Shown: one piece after another, positions 56,871 through 64,000 of the stretch
Layout of the letters: every line of letters starts with the position of its first letter
Numbering within the stretch: position 1 is the first letter of the stretch
Assembly (NCBI GenBank): GCA_001464835.1
Contig: LNDS01000035.1
Span: forward strand, 1-64,000
Direction of reading: 5' to 3'
Origin: Rhizobiales bacterium Ga0077525
GTDB lineage: Bacteria; Pseudomonadota; Alphaproteobacteria; Rhizobiales; Xanthobacteraceae
DNA: 64,000 nucleotides
Program-made: the position numbers and the translations under genes
The notes under the pieces: model-generated
Database searches by the model: none
Seen by the model: only the letters and a program-made list of their open reading frames with translations
What the model was told of the DNA's origin: nothing

Positions 56871-57102
56871 ATTGGCTCGCCTTGGTTTGCGGCATGATCC
56901 AAATCCGTCTGAAACTCGTAAAACAGCAGTACCGGCTTCTCTTTTAGCCTCGAATGCACTACTTCGCGATGCGCGGCGCGGTGAAAACCTGCCTTTTCCA
57001 GCGGGAACAGTTTTCCCAAAAGGCGCCGCCCCGGTAAGATACTAAAGCCGTAGGCGGCGGATTCGGGCGGTTTTGGCGCCCGGCAGGGGGACTCAACGAG
57101 CG

Positions 57103-57789
57103 ATGCCCAACAAGCGGACCATTCTGATCGTCGACGACGATACCGAACTGCGCGAGGCGCTGGTCGAGCAACTGGCGCTGCACGAGGAGTTCCACATCAT
57201 CACCGCCGAGACCGGCACCAAAGGCGTGCAGGCGGCCAAGGGCGGGCAGATCGACCTGGTACTGATGGATGTCGGCCTGCCGGATGTCGATGGCCGCGAG
57301 GCGGTGCGCATATTGCGCAAGAACGGCTTTAAGGCGCCGATCATCATGCTGACCGGCCACGACACCGACAGCGATACCATTCTCGGCCTGGAATCCGGCG
57401 CCAACGATTACGTCACCAAGCCGTTCCGCTTTGCCGTATTGCTGGCGCGCATCCGCGCACAGTTGCGCCAGCATGAGGCGAGCGAAGACGCGGTGTTCGC
57501 CATCGGCCCTTATACGTTCCAGCCGAGTTCGAAGCTGCTGCTCAATCCGAAAGGCAGCAAGGTGCGGCTGACCGAAAAGGAAACCGCGATCCTGCGCTAT
57601 CTCTATCGCGCTGGGCAGAAGGCGGTGTCGCGCGAAACCTTGTTGCAGGAAGTCTGGGGCTACAATTCCGGCGTCACCACGCACACGCTGGAAACCCACA
57701 TCTACCGTCTGCGTCAGAAGGTGGAAAAAGACGCCGCGACGCCGTCGATCCTGGTGACGGAAGCCGGCGGCTACAAGCTGGTGCCGTGA
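57103..57789 (+). CDS. cenR: OmpR-family response regulator, CenR-like
   Basis: The 228-residue protein has a receiver (TILIVDDDTELREALVEQL, VLMDVGLP with D56, MLTGHDTDSDTILGLESGA, TKPF) and a winged-helix output domain (RLTEKETAILRYLYRAG, GVTTHTLETHIYRLRQKVE). The LHEEF and ANDYVTKPFRFAVLLARIRA sequences are those of CenR, a cell-envelope regulator that is essential in Caulobacter. The match is from memory, so confidence in the symbol is moderate. No histidine kinase lies next to it. Confidence 0.8.
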   Translation: MPNKRTILIVDDDTELREALVEQLALHEEFHIITAETGTKGVQAAKGGQIDLVLMDVGLPDVDGREAVRILRKNGFKAPIIMLTGHDTDSDTILGLESGANDYVTKPFRFAVLLARIRAQLRQHEASEDAVFAIGPYTFQPSSKLLLNPKGSKVRLTEKETAILRYLYRAGQKAVSRETLLQEVWGYNSGVTTHTLETHIYRLRQKVEKDAATPSILVTEAGGYKLVP

Positions 57790-57850
57790 GAAATATATTT
57801 TCAGTCCGGGGCAGTTCGATTTTCTCTCGTTGTGGAATGACGAGATAATC

Positions 57851-58312
57851 ATGGGCCTCGACGACGACATTGCCTTCTTCGAACAAGTGCCGATCCTCGC
57901 GGCGCTCGACAGGGAGGCTTTGCGCATTCTCGCCATCGGCGCGGAAACCAAGCAACTGCAAAGCGGCGCGGTTCTGTTTTATGCCGGCGAACTGGCCGAC
58001 GGCGGCTATATCGTGCAGGAAGGCTCGCTGCGGCTCGATCCCGGCACCTTCACAGACGGCCATGAAGTGATTGCCGGGCCCGGCACTTTGGTCGGCGAAC
58101 TGGCGCTGCTGACCGATATGGTTTGCCAGGCAACGGCGATCGCCAAGGGGCCAACGACGGTAATCCGCGTTTCGCGCAATCTGTTTCGCAAGATGCTGGA
58201 AGGCTATCCGGCCGCGGCGGTGACGTTGCGCGACATCATGAGCAAGCGGCTGGAAGGCTGGCAGCGCGAACTCGCCGGCGTGAAGACGGCGATGGAAAAG
58301 GGCGGGAAGTAG
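57851..58312 (+). CDS. Cyclic-nucleotide-binding-domain protein without an output domain
   Basis: The 153-residue protein is a single cNMP-binding-like beta-roll (ILAALDREALRILAIGAETK, GAVLFYAGELADGGYIVQEG, GELALLTDMVCQATAIAKGP) followed by a C-terminal helix. No DNA-binding domain is present. It lies 61 bp after the cenR-like gene and may act with it. Homologues sit at the same place in related genomes. The ligand is not known. Confidence 0.82.
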   Translation: MGLDDDIAFFEQVPILAALDREALRILAIGAETKQLQSGAVLFYAGELADGGYIVQEGSLRLDPGTFTDGHEVIAGPGTLVGELALLTDMVCQATAIAKGPTTVIRVSRNLFRKMLEGYPAAAVTLRDIMSKRLEGWQRELAGVKTAMEKGGK

Positions 58313-58337
58313 GTACTTCCTGCGCCCCTCGCCTTGC

Positions 58338-58468
58338 TGTCATGCCCGACAACGGGTCCGCGCGAAGCGCGGCCCGATGACAGGCTCCGGCGGGCATCCA
58401 GTAAACGCAATCATCAAACAATTTTTGGTACCGGGAATACTGGGTCCCCGCCTTCGCGGGGACGACAG
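58338..58468. repeat. Double-hairpin intergenic repeat, copy with an extra insertion
   Basis: The left arm is CATGCCCGACAACGGGTCCG...CCGGCGGGCATCCAGTAAA: its loop holds an extra hairpin (CCGCGCGAAGCGCGG). The right arm TACTGGGTCCCCGCCTTCGCGGGGACGACAG is standard. It lies between the convergent CNBD and xth genes. Confidence 0.65.
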
Positions 58469-58471
58469 ACT

Positions 58472-59290
58472 TTATATCTCCACCGTCGCCGTTACCGGCA
58501 CATGATCGGACGGGCGCTCGGCGCCGCGAAAGTCCTTGGCGATCTTGATCTTCGACACCTGGCCGGCGAGCGCGTCCGAGGTCCAGACATGATCGAGCCT
58601 GCGGCCGCGGTCGGAGGTGCGCCAGTTTTCCATCGCGCGGTAACTCCACCACGTATAGAGCTTTTCCGGCTCCGGCGTTAGCACGCGCATCGTGTCGATC
58701 CAGTTGCCGGCGTTGCGCGCGGCGTTCAGCTTGTCGCATTCGACCGGCGTGTGCGACACGACCTTCAACATCTGCTTGTGGCTCCAGACGTCGTGCTCGA
58801 GCGGCGCGACGTTGAGATCGCCGACCAGAATGGCGCGCTGGCCCGGCGCCGGGCGCAAGGCCGGATGCGCCGTCATCTCGTCGAGGAAGTCGAGTTTGTG
58901 CTTGAACTTCTCGTTGACGATTGGGTCCGGTTCGTCGCCGCCGGCCGGCACATAGAAATTATGGATGGTCAGCGGGTCGCGCAGGCCCGCCTTCTCGCCG
59001 AGCACGACGGAGACGTGGCGGCAATCGGTCTTGCCGCAGAAATTCTGGATGTTGAAGCTTTCGAACGGCACGCGCGCCAGCACGGCGACGCCGTGATAGC
59101 CCTTCTGCCCGCTCAGGGCCGCGTGCGTGTAGCCGAGCTTCTGGAAGCGCTTCATCGGGAAGGCGTCGTCGGGACACTTGGTTTCTTGCAGGCAGAGCAC
59201 GTCCGGGCGGACGCTCTTGATGAACTTGGCGACCAGGTCGATGCGCAGGCGGACCGAGTTGATATTCCAGGTGGCGATTTTCAGGGGCAT
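58472..59290 (-). CDS. xth: Exodeoxyribonuclease III
   Basis: The enzyme is an AP endonuclease and 3'-exonuclease for base-excision repair. The 272-residue protein has KIATWNINSVRLR, VLCLQETKCPDD (catalytic Glu), HNFYVPAGGDE, ILVGDLNVAP and the C-terminal SDHVPV motif. All catalytic residues are present. It lies on the leftward strand with lolA and ftsK upstream, as in related genomes. Confidence 0.94.
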   Translation of the reverse strand: MPLKIATWNINSVRLRIDLVAKFIKSVRPDVLCLQETKCPDDAFPMKRFQKLGYTHAALSGQKGYHGVAVLARVPFESFNIQNFCGKTDCRHVSVVLGEKAGLRDPLTIHNFYVPAGGDEPDPIVNEKFKHKLDFLDEMTAHPALRPAPGQRAILVGDLNVAPLEHDVWSHKQMLKVVSHTPVECDKLNAARNAGNWIDTMRVLTPEPEKLYTWWSYRAMENWRTSDRGRRLDHVWTSDALAGQVSKIKIAKDFRGAERPSDHVPVTATVEI

Positions 59291-59309
59291 GGGGGCAACA
59301 TACTCGGAG

Positions 59310-59343
59310 TGTCATGCCCCGCGAAGGCGTGGCATCGAGTATC
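59310..59343. repeat. Half copy of the double-hairpin repeat
   Basis: GTGTCATGCCCCGCGAAGGCGTGGCATCGAGTAT is the left arm only (stem with compensatory change GCCCCGC / GCGTGGC), between xth and lolA. Confidence 0.5.
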
Positions 59344-59367
59344 CACCGATAGTTCAGTGATGACTGA

Positions 59368-60135
59368 TTATCTGTAGCGGGTGAAGTCGATCTTGAACAT
59401 CGACGGGTCGGGCGTCCGGCTGCTGTCGAGATTATACACCGCAACGGTGGTGTCGTAGCCCTGCGGGTCGGTCACGGTCCACTGCTTGAGCTGCATGTCC
59501 TTGGCGTTGAACATGATCATCAGCCGGCTGGTGCCGACGAGGCCGTTCTTTTCTTCAAGCACCGCGGTGACGAAAACCTCGTCTGCATAGACAGAGACCA
59601 GGCTCGAATCCTTCATCAGGTCGACCTTGTCGGACAACAGGAAACGCAGCGGCGTCTGCGACAGCGGGAAGACATCCTGAGTCGCTAGTTTGCGGTCGCG
59701 CACCACGACCGAAGAACCGTCCGCGATCAGTTCAATCGTCGACGGATCGTCATATTCGAAACGCACGCGACCGGGCTTGGAAATATAGAAGTCGCCCTGG
59801 CTGCGGCTGCCGTCGGGGCCGACCTGAACGAACTTGCCGCTCAGTTGCTGCACGTTGGTCAGGTAGCTGTTGATCTTGCCGATGATGGTGCGCTGTTCGT
59901 TGTTGAGCGCACCGCCGGTGGCGCCGCCTTTGCCGAGCAATGCGGCGAAAGGATTGGTGACCGGCGCGGGGGCCTGCGTCTGCTGGACCGCCGCCGGGGG
60001 CCGTGGCGCCGGTGCGCCGGCCGCGGGTTTGGTATTGAGCTGAAGCGGAGCCTGAGCAAGTGCCGGCGCGGCGATCAGGGTCGCAAGCGCGGCCGCGGCC
60101 AGCGCGGTCTTGAAAGTCTGCTGCAATGCCGCCAT
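59368..60135 (-). CDS. lolA: Outer-membrane lipoprotein carrier protein LolA-like
   Basis: LolA carries lipoproteins across the periplasm from LolCDE to the outer membrane. The 255-residue protein has a signal peptide (TALAAAALATLIAAPALAQA), a Pro/Ala-rich linker (30-70) and the LolA domain: INSYLTNVQQLSGKFVQVGP, GDFYISKPGRVRFEYD and LDSSRTPDPSMFKIDFTRYR. It lies between ftsK and xth, the conserved order. Confidence 0.88.
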   Translation of the reverse strand: MAALQQTFKTALAAAALATLIAAPALAQAPLQLNTKPAAGAPAPRPPAAVQQTQAPAPVTNPFAALLGKGGATGGALNNEQRTIIGKINSYLTNVQQLSGKFVQVGPDGSRSQGDFYISKPGRVRFEYDDPSTIELIADGSSVVVRDRKLATQDVFPLSQTPLRFLLSDKVDLMKDSSLVSVYADEVFVTAVLEEKNGLVGTSRLMIMFNAKDMQLKQWTVTDPQGYDTTVAVYNLDSSRTPDPSMFKIDFTRYR

Positions 60136-60264
60136 CGCGTTTCTGCCTCGTCTGCGCCGCTCTCGGGCGCGATCATTTATCTAGGGGCCGCCTGTGGCTA
60201 TTTCGGGACGTCCGACCTTGCCGATCATGGGGTGATTCGCCGGTACAAGACACCGACAACGCCA

Positions 60265-62736
60265 TCAATAACGGTCGTCCTGCGGGCTTTCCGGGATCAG
60301 GATTTCGCGTTTTCCGGCGTGGTTGGGCTGGCCGATAATGCCCTCCAGCTCGAGGCGTTCCATCAAGGTGGCGGCACGGTTGTAGCCGATCTGCAACCGG
60401 CGCTGGATATAGGAGGTCGAAGCCTTGCGGTCGCGCTTCACGATGGCGACGGCCTGGGCGTAAAGATCGCCGCCTTCGCCGGCGCCCATGCCGGTATTGT
60501 CGAACACGGCGCCGCCGTCCTCGGTGAGTTCCGGCTCCTCGGCCGTGACTTCTTCCAGATATTCCGGCTGACCTTGCGACTTCAGATGGCGCACGATTTT
60601 CTCGACTTCGTCGTCGGAGACGAACGGCCCGTGCACCCGGCTGATGCGGCCGCCGCCGGCCATATAGAGCATGTCGCCCTGGCCGAGTAGCTGCTCGGCG
60701 CCTTGCTCGCCGAGAATGGTGCGGCTGTCGATCTTCGACGTGACCTGGAAGGAGATGCGGGTCGGGAAGTTCGCCTTGATAGTGCCGGTGATGACATCGA
60801 CCGAGGGCCGCTGCGTGGCCAGCACGACGTGGATGCCGGCGGCGCGCGCCATTTGCGCCAGACGCTGGATCGCGCCTTCGATGTCCTTGCCGGCGACCAT
60901 CATCAAGTCGGCCATTTCGTCGACGATGATGACGATGAAAGGCAGCGGCTCGAGGACGAGTTCTTCTTTCTCGTAAATCGCCTGGCCGGATTCCTTGTCG
61001 TAGCCGGTGTGCACGGTGCGGGTCAGCGTTTCGCCCTTGGCCTTGGCTTCGGCGAGGCGCGTATTGTAGCCGTCGATGTTGCGGACGCCGAGCTTCGACA
61101 TCATCTTGTAGCGGCCTTCCATCTCGCGCACGGCCCATTTGAGCGCGACGACGGCTTTCTTTGGATCGGTCACCACGGGGGTGAGCAGATGCGGGATGCC
61201 GTCATAGACGGACAATTCGAGCATCTTCGGATCGACCATGATCAGGCGGCATTGCTCCGGCGTCAGCTTGTACAAAAGCGACAGGATCATGGTGTTGATG
61301 GCGACCGACTTGCCGGAGCCGGTGGTGCCGGCGATCAGCAGATGCGGCATGCGCGCCAGATCGACGATGACGCCTTCGCCGCCGATGGTCTTGCCGAGGC
61401 AGAGCGGCAGCTTGGCGGTGTTTTCGTTGTAGTCCTTGGCCGACAGCAATTCGCGGAAATAGACTTTCTCGCGGATCGGGTTGGGCAGTTCGATGCCGAT
61501 GGCGTTGCGGCCGGAGACGACGGCGACACGCGCCGACACCGCGCTCATCGAGCGGGCGATATCGTCGGCCAGTCCAATGACGCGCGACGACTTGATGCCG
61601 GGCGCCGGTTCGAGTTCGTACAAAGTGACCACGGGACCGGGCCGCGCATTGATGATTTCGCCGCGCACGCCGAAATCGCCGAGCACGCTTTCCAGCGTGG
61701 TGGAGTTGGCGTCGAGCACGTCTTTCGACAGAGTCGTGCGCTCGGAGACTTTCTGCGCGGTCAAAAGATTGAGCGACGGCAGCACGAAGCCGGAGCCGGA
61801 CTTGCGCGGCTTCGGCGCGGCGGCGGCGCGCTTGCGCGGCGCCGGCTCGGCGTCTTCCTCTTCGTCCTCGTATTCATCTTCCTCGCCATAGGCTTCCGGC
61901 GACGGCGCCATGCTCGGCGCGGCGACACGGCCGAGACTGTCGAAACGCGGTTCTTGACGCGGGCCTTTCGCGGCTTGCGCGCCGTCCGGCAGCGGCTTTC
62001 GCACCGCGCCGCGAATCCAGCGGTCGAGGCGCGCCTTCCAGCTCAGCAGCGCATGCACGACCATGCCGAGCCAGGGCGAGGCGCGGTCCGGGCTTTCGTC
62101 TTCTTCGTCGCTCTCGTCGTCGCCAATGTCGTCGAGCGCTGCAACGGCGGGCTTTTCTTGACGCTGCGGCCAGCGTAGGCCTGAAGCGATCGCCAGCGAG
62201 ACGACGGTGGCCAGGCCCAGAACCAGCGACAGCACAACGAGCGGCAGGCCGGACAAAGATGCGCCGAATAAAAGCGCCGGCACCATCAAAACGGCGTCAC
62301 CCGTGGCGCCGCCAAGCCCGGTCGGCAGCGGCCACGAGCCGATGCGCGGCAATGTCGAGGCGAATGCTGAGGCGCAGATCGTCGCCGCGACCCAGACCAG
62401 TCCGCGCCATTTTTCGCCGAGGGGCCGGTGCGACAACAGCCGCCAGCCCATCAGGGCTTCCGGCAGCAGCAGCAGCACGGCGGCAAGGCCGAGCAACTGC
62501 ATGGCCAGATCGGAGAAGATGGCGCCGGGGAAGCCGAGCAGATTCTTGATCGGCGTTTGCGTTGCGTGGCTGAGAGAGGGGTCCTGCACCGACCAGGTGG
62601 CCAGTGCGATGACGCCGAGCAGCGCGCAAGTGATCAGCGCCAGCCCCGCCAGTTCGCTCAGACGGCGGCGGACGATGTCGCGGAAGTGATCCGTGACAAA
62701 GGCGACAACGTCGAGATTGCGGTCGGATGATGCCAT
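60265..62736 (-). CDS. ftsK: DNA translocase FtsK
   Basis: FtsK pumps chromosome termini through the closing septum and activates XerCD. The 823-residue protein has four N-terminal membrane helices (about 25-195), a linker rich in Glu and Pro with [20 protein letters not shown], a RecA-like motor ([53 protein letters not shown]) and a C-terminal gamma winged helix ([20 protein letters not shown]). It is complete. It precedes lolA, with an aminotransferase upstream. Confidence 0.96.
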   Translation of the reverse strand: MASSDRNLDVVAFVTDHFRDIVRRRLSELAGLALITCALLGVIALATWSVQDPSLSHATQTPIKNLLGFPGAIFSDLAMQLLGLAAVLLLLPEALMGWRLLSHRPLGEKWRGLVWVAATICASAFASTLPRIGSWPLPTGLGGATGDAVLMVPALLFGASLSGLPLVVLSLVLGLATVVSLAIASGLRWPQRQEKPAVAALDDIGDDESDEEDESPDRASPWLGMVVHALLSWKARLDRWIRGAVRKPLPDGAQAAKGPRQEPRFDSLGRVAAPSMAPSPEAYGEEDEYEDEEEDAEPAPRKRAAAAPKPRKSGSGFVLPSLNLLTAQKVSERTTLSKDVLDANSTTLESVLGDFGVRGEIINARPGPVVTLYELEPAPGIKSSRVIGLADDIARSMSAVSARVAVVSGRNAIGIELPNPIREKVYFRELLSAKDYNENTAKLPLCLGKTIGGEGVIVDLARMPHLLIAGTTGSGKSVAINTMILSLLYKLTPEQCRLIMVDPKMLELSVYDGIPHLLTPVVTDPKKAVVALKWAVREMEGRYKMMSKLGVRNIDGYNTRLAEAKAKGETLTRTVHTGYDKESGQAIYEKEELVLEPLPFIVIIVDEMADLMMVAGKDIEGAIQRLAQMARAAGIHVVLATQRPSVDVITGTIKANFPTRISFQVTSKIDSRTILGEQGAEQLLGQGDMLYMAGGGRISRVHGPFVSDDEVEKIVRHLKSQGQPEYLEEVTAEEPELTEDGGAVFDNTGMGAGEGGDLYAQAVAIVKRDRKASTSYIQRRLQIGYNRAATLMERLELEGIIGQPNHAGKREILIPESPQDDRY

Positions 62737-62745
62737 AAGCTTCCG

Positions 62746-63963
62746 CTACCCTAAGACTGCAACGATGCGGTGCAAGGCTTCGCCGGTCATCGCGGCGTCC
62801 TGCACCATGGCGACGCGGATATAATCGGCGCCGGGATTGGTGCCGTCGGCTTGTTCGCGCGCGAGGTAACGCCCCGGCACGACGCGCACGCCGGCTTCCG
62901 CCCACAGGCGCTTGGTCACGACTTCGCTGCCGCCGAACCTCGACACGTCCAGCCACAAGAAAAACCCGCCGGCCGGACGCTTGTAGCCGTAGCGGTCGCC
63001 GATGATCTGGTCGGCGAGATCGAACTTGGCGTTGTACAGTTCGCGGTTCTTCTCGACATGCGCTTCGTCGTTATAGGCGGCGACCGCGACATGCTGCATC
63101 GGCCCCGGCACCTGAGGTGCTGCGACGTTGCGCAATTCGAGGAAGGCGGCGAGGAATTTGGCGTCGCCGGCGGCAAAGCCGACGCGCAGGCCGGGCAGGT
63201 TCGAGCGCTTCGACAGCGAATGAAACACAACGGTGTTGGTGAAGCCCGCGCCTGACACCTCGAGCATGCCGGCCGGTTTATCCTTGCTGTAGATCTCGCC
63301 ATAGCATTCGTCGGCGAAAACGAGGAAGCCGAAGCGGCGCGACAGCGCGTGAAGTTTGTCGAGATAGGCGCGCGACGCCACCGCGCCCTGCGGGTTCGAC
63401 GGCGAGGCGAGATAGAACGCAACGGTGCGCTGGAGCAGCGCGTCGTCGAGCGCGTCGAGATCGGGCAGGAAGCCGCTGGCGCGCGTCGCCGGCAGATAGA
63501 CCGGCTCGCAATCGGCGGCCAGCGCGCCGGCCGAGTAAGCGGCGTAGAACGGGTTGGGGATCAGCACCGCGGGCTTACTCGTGCGGCCAACATAGCGCTT
63601 CGCCGCCAGCGCGCCGAGAAACAGGCCTTCGCGCGTGCCATTGAGGACAAGCACTTCGCTTTCCGGATCGACCGGCTTGGCCAGTTGGTAACGGCGGCCG
63701 AGCCAGGCGGCGGCGGTCTTGCGGAACTGATCGGTGCCCTTGTTGGCCGGATAGCGGCCGAATTCGGCGAGATGCTGCGCCAGCACCGGGCCGACGAAAT
63801 CGGGGATGGCGTGCTGCGGTTCGCCGACCGACAGGTTGATGACCGGCTTGCCAGGCTCAATACCGGCGATGAGGTCGCTCAGCCGCACGAAAGGCGAGCG
63901 GTTGTTTTCGGCCGCGGCTTGGGCGGGGGAGAGGGGCTCGCGCTGTGCGGTCATACTTTGCAT
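62746..63963 (-). CDS. Class I/II aminotransferase (DapC-like)
   Basis: The 405-residue PLP enzyme has the fold-type I motifs NLSVGEPQHAIPDFV, RYPANKGTDQFR, NPQGAV and SLSKRSNLPGLRVGF (PLP lysine). It resembles the succinyldiaminopimelate aminotransferase DapC group of lysine and peptidoglycan synthesis in rhizobia. The precise substrate is not fixed, because related enzymes accept several amino acids. ATG 63963 or 63954 could start it. It ends 9 bp before ftsK starts, on the same strand. Confidence 0.85.
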   Translation of the reverse strand: MQSMTAQREPLSPAQAAAENNRSPFVRLSDLIAGIEPGKPVINLSVGEPQHAIPDFVGPVLAQHLAEFGRYPANKGTDQFRKTAAAWLGRRYQLAKPVDPESEVLVLNGTREGLFLGALAAKRYVGRTSKPAVLIPNPFYAAYSAGALAADCEPVYLPATRASGFLPDLDALDDALLQRTVAFYLASPSNPQGAVASRAYLDKLHALSRRFGFLVFADECYGEIYSKDKPAGMLEVSGAGFTNTVVFHSLSKRSNLPGLRVGFAAGDAKFLAAFLELRNVAAPQVPGPMQHVAVAAYNDEAHVEKNRELYNAKFDLADQIIGDRYGYKRPAGGFFLWLDVSRFGGSEVVTKRLWAEAGVRVVPGRYLAREQADGTNPGADYIRVAMVQDAAMTGEALHRIVAVLG

Positions 63964-64000
63964 TGGGCATAGGGTCCACGGGCGAGCGACAATGCCCGCA

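Noticed and set aside
60703-62178. 491-codon + strand frame opposite ftsK
   Set aside because: It is entirely antisense to a complete, motif-rich ftsK. Long antisense frames are expected at this GC content.
1-64000. CRISPR arrays, tRNA and rRNA genes, riboswitches
   Set aside because: No regularly spaced direct repeats, no cloverleaf with a GGTTCGAATCC-like arm, and no known aptamer core were noticed while reading; a tRNAscan-SE and Infernal run would be decisive.

Overview
The window looks like the replication-origin region of a GC-rich alphaproteobacterial chromosome, most likely order Hyphomicrobiales (Rhizobiales), near Bradyrhizobiaceae or Xanthobacteraceae. This rests on gene content and order, not on a database search. 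The order hisB-hisH-hisA-hisF-hisE-coaA, hslVU, mltA-Tim44-like, fxsA, secB, dnaQ-coaE-maf-ppsR, origin, hemE-hemJ-rho-mnmE-mnmG-rsmG-parA-parB, holA-lptE-leuS, yggS, herA, cenR-like, xth, lolA, ftsK is the conserved origin-proximal layout of that order. Typical alphaproteobacterial families (OlsB-like acyltransferase, HWE/HisKA_2 kinases, Tim44-like protein) agree.

Left edge (1-1740): low-GC foreign DNA. The right end of an IS3-family element cuts off a CyRepA1-like plasmid replication gene. Foreign or scar DNA then abuts comM/yifB, which has lost its first 35-40 codons. From 1741 to about 12.1 kb lie a periplasmic protein, a hybrid histidine kinase, an OlsB-like acyltransferase and the leftward histidine operon ending in coaA. 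From 12.2 to 21 kb are hslVU, an HTH protein fused to a degenerate dCTP-deaminase-like domain, Smr, MltA, Tim44-like, FxsA, SecB and a chemoreceptor.

Origin (about 23.8-24.14 kb): the intergenic region between ppsR (leftward) and hemE (rightward) has several DnaA-box-like TGTGGA motifs, two GANTC sites and a very AT-rich stretch, the same context as the Caulobacter origin. Core genes on the left mostly read leftward. Those on the right (hemE, hemJ, rho, mnmE, mnmG, rsmG, parA, parB) read rightward. Two perfect 16-bp parS sites lie 12-14 kb from the origin, upstream of mnmG and inside rsmG, next to parAB. ParB loads on parS, ParA moves the origins, and FtsK at the other end of the window serves the terminus.

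Between rho and mnmE is an accessory block (LysR regulator, PAP2 enzyme, DUF255 protein, DUF2147 protein, lipoprotein sugar dehydrogenase, MazEF-type toxin-antitoxin). Between parB and holA is another (TauE, two HisKA_2 kinases, DUF6455, SET protein, zinc-finger microprotein, lactonase-like hydrolase). A repeat built of two GC-rich hairpins recurs about eight times in intergenic spaces, including inside the parAB and holA-lptE clusters. herA carries a frameshift. mnmE carries an in-frame tract of 30% GC. No tRNA, rRNA, CRISPR array or recognisable multi-gene defence system was seen.
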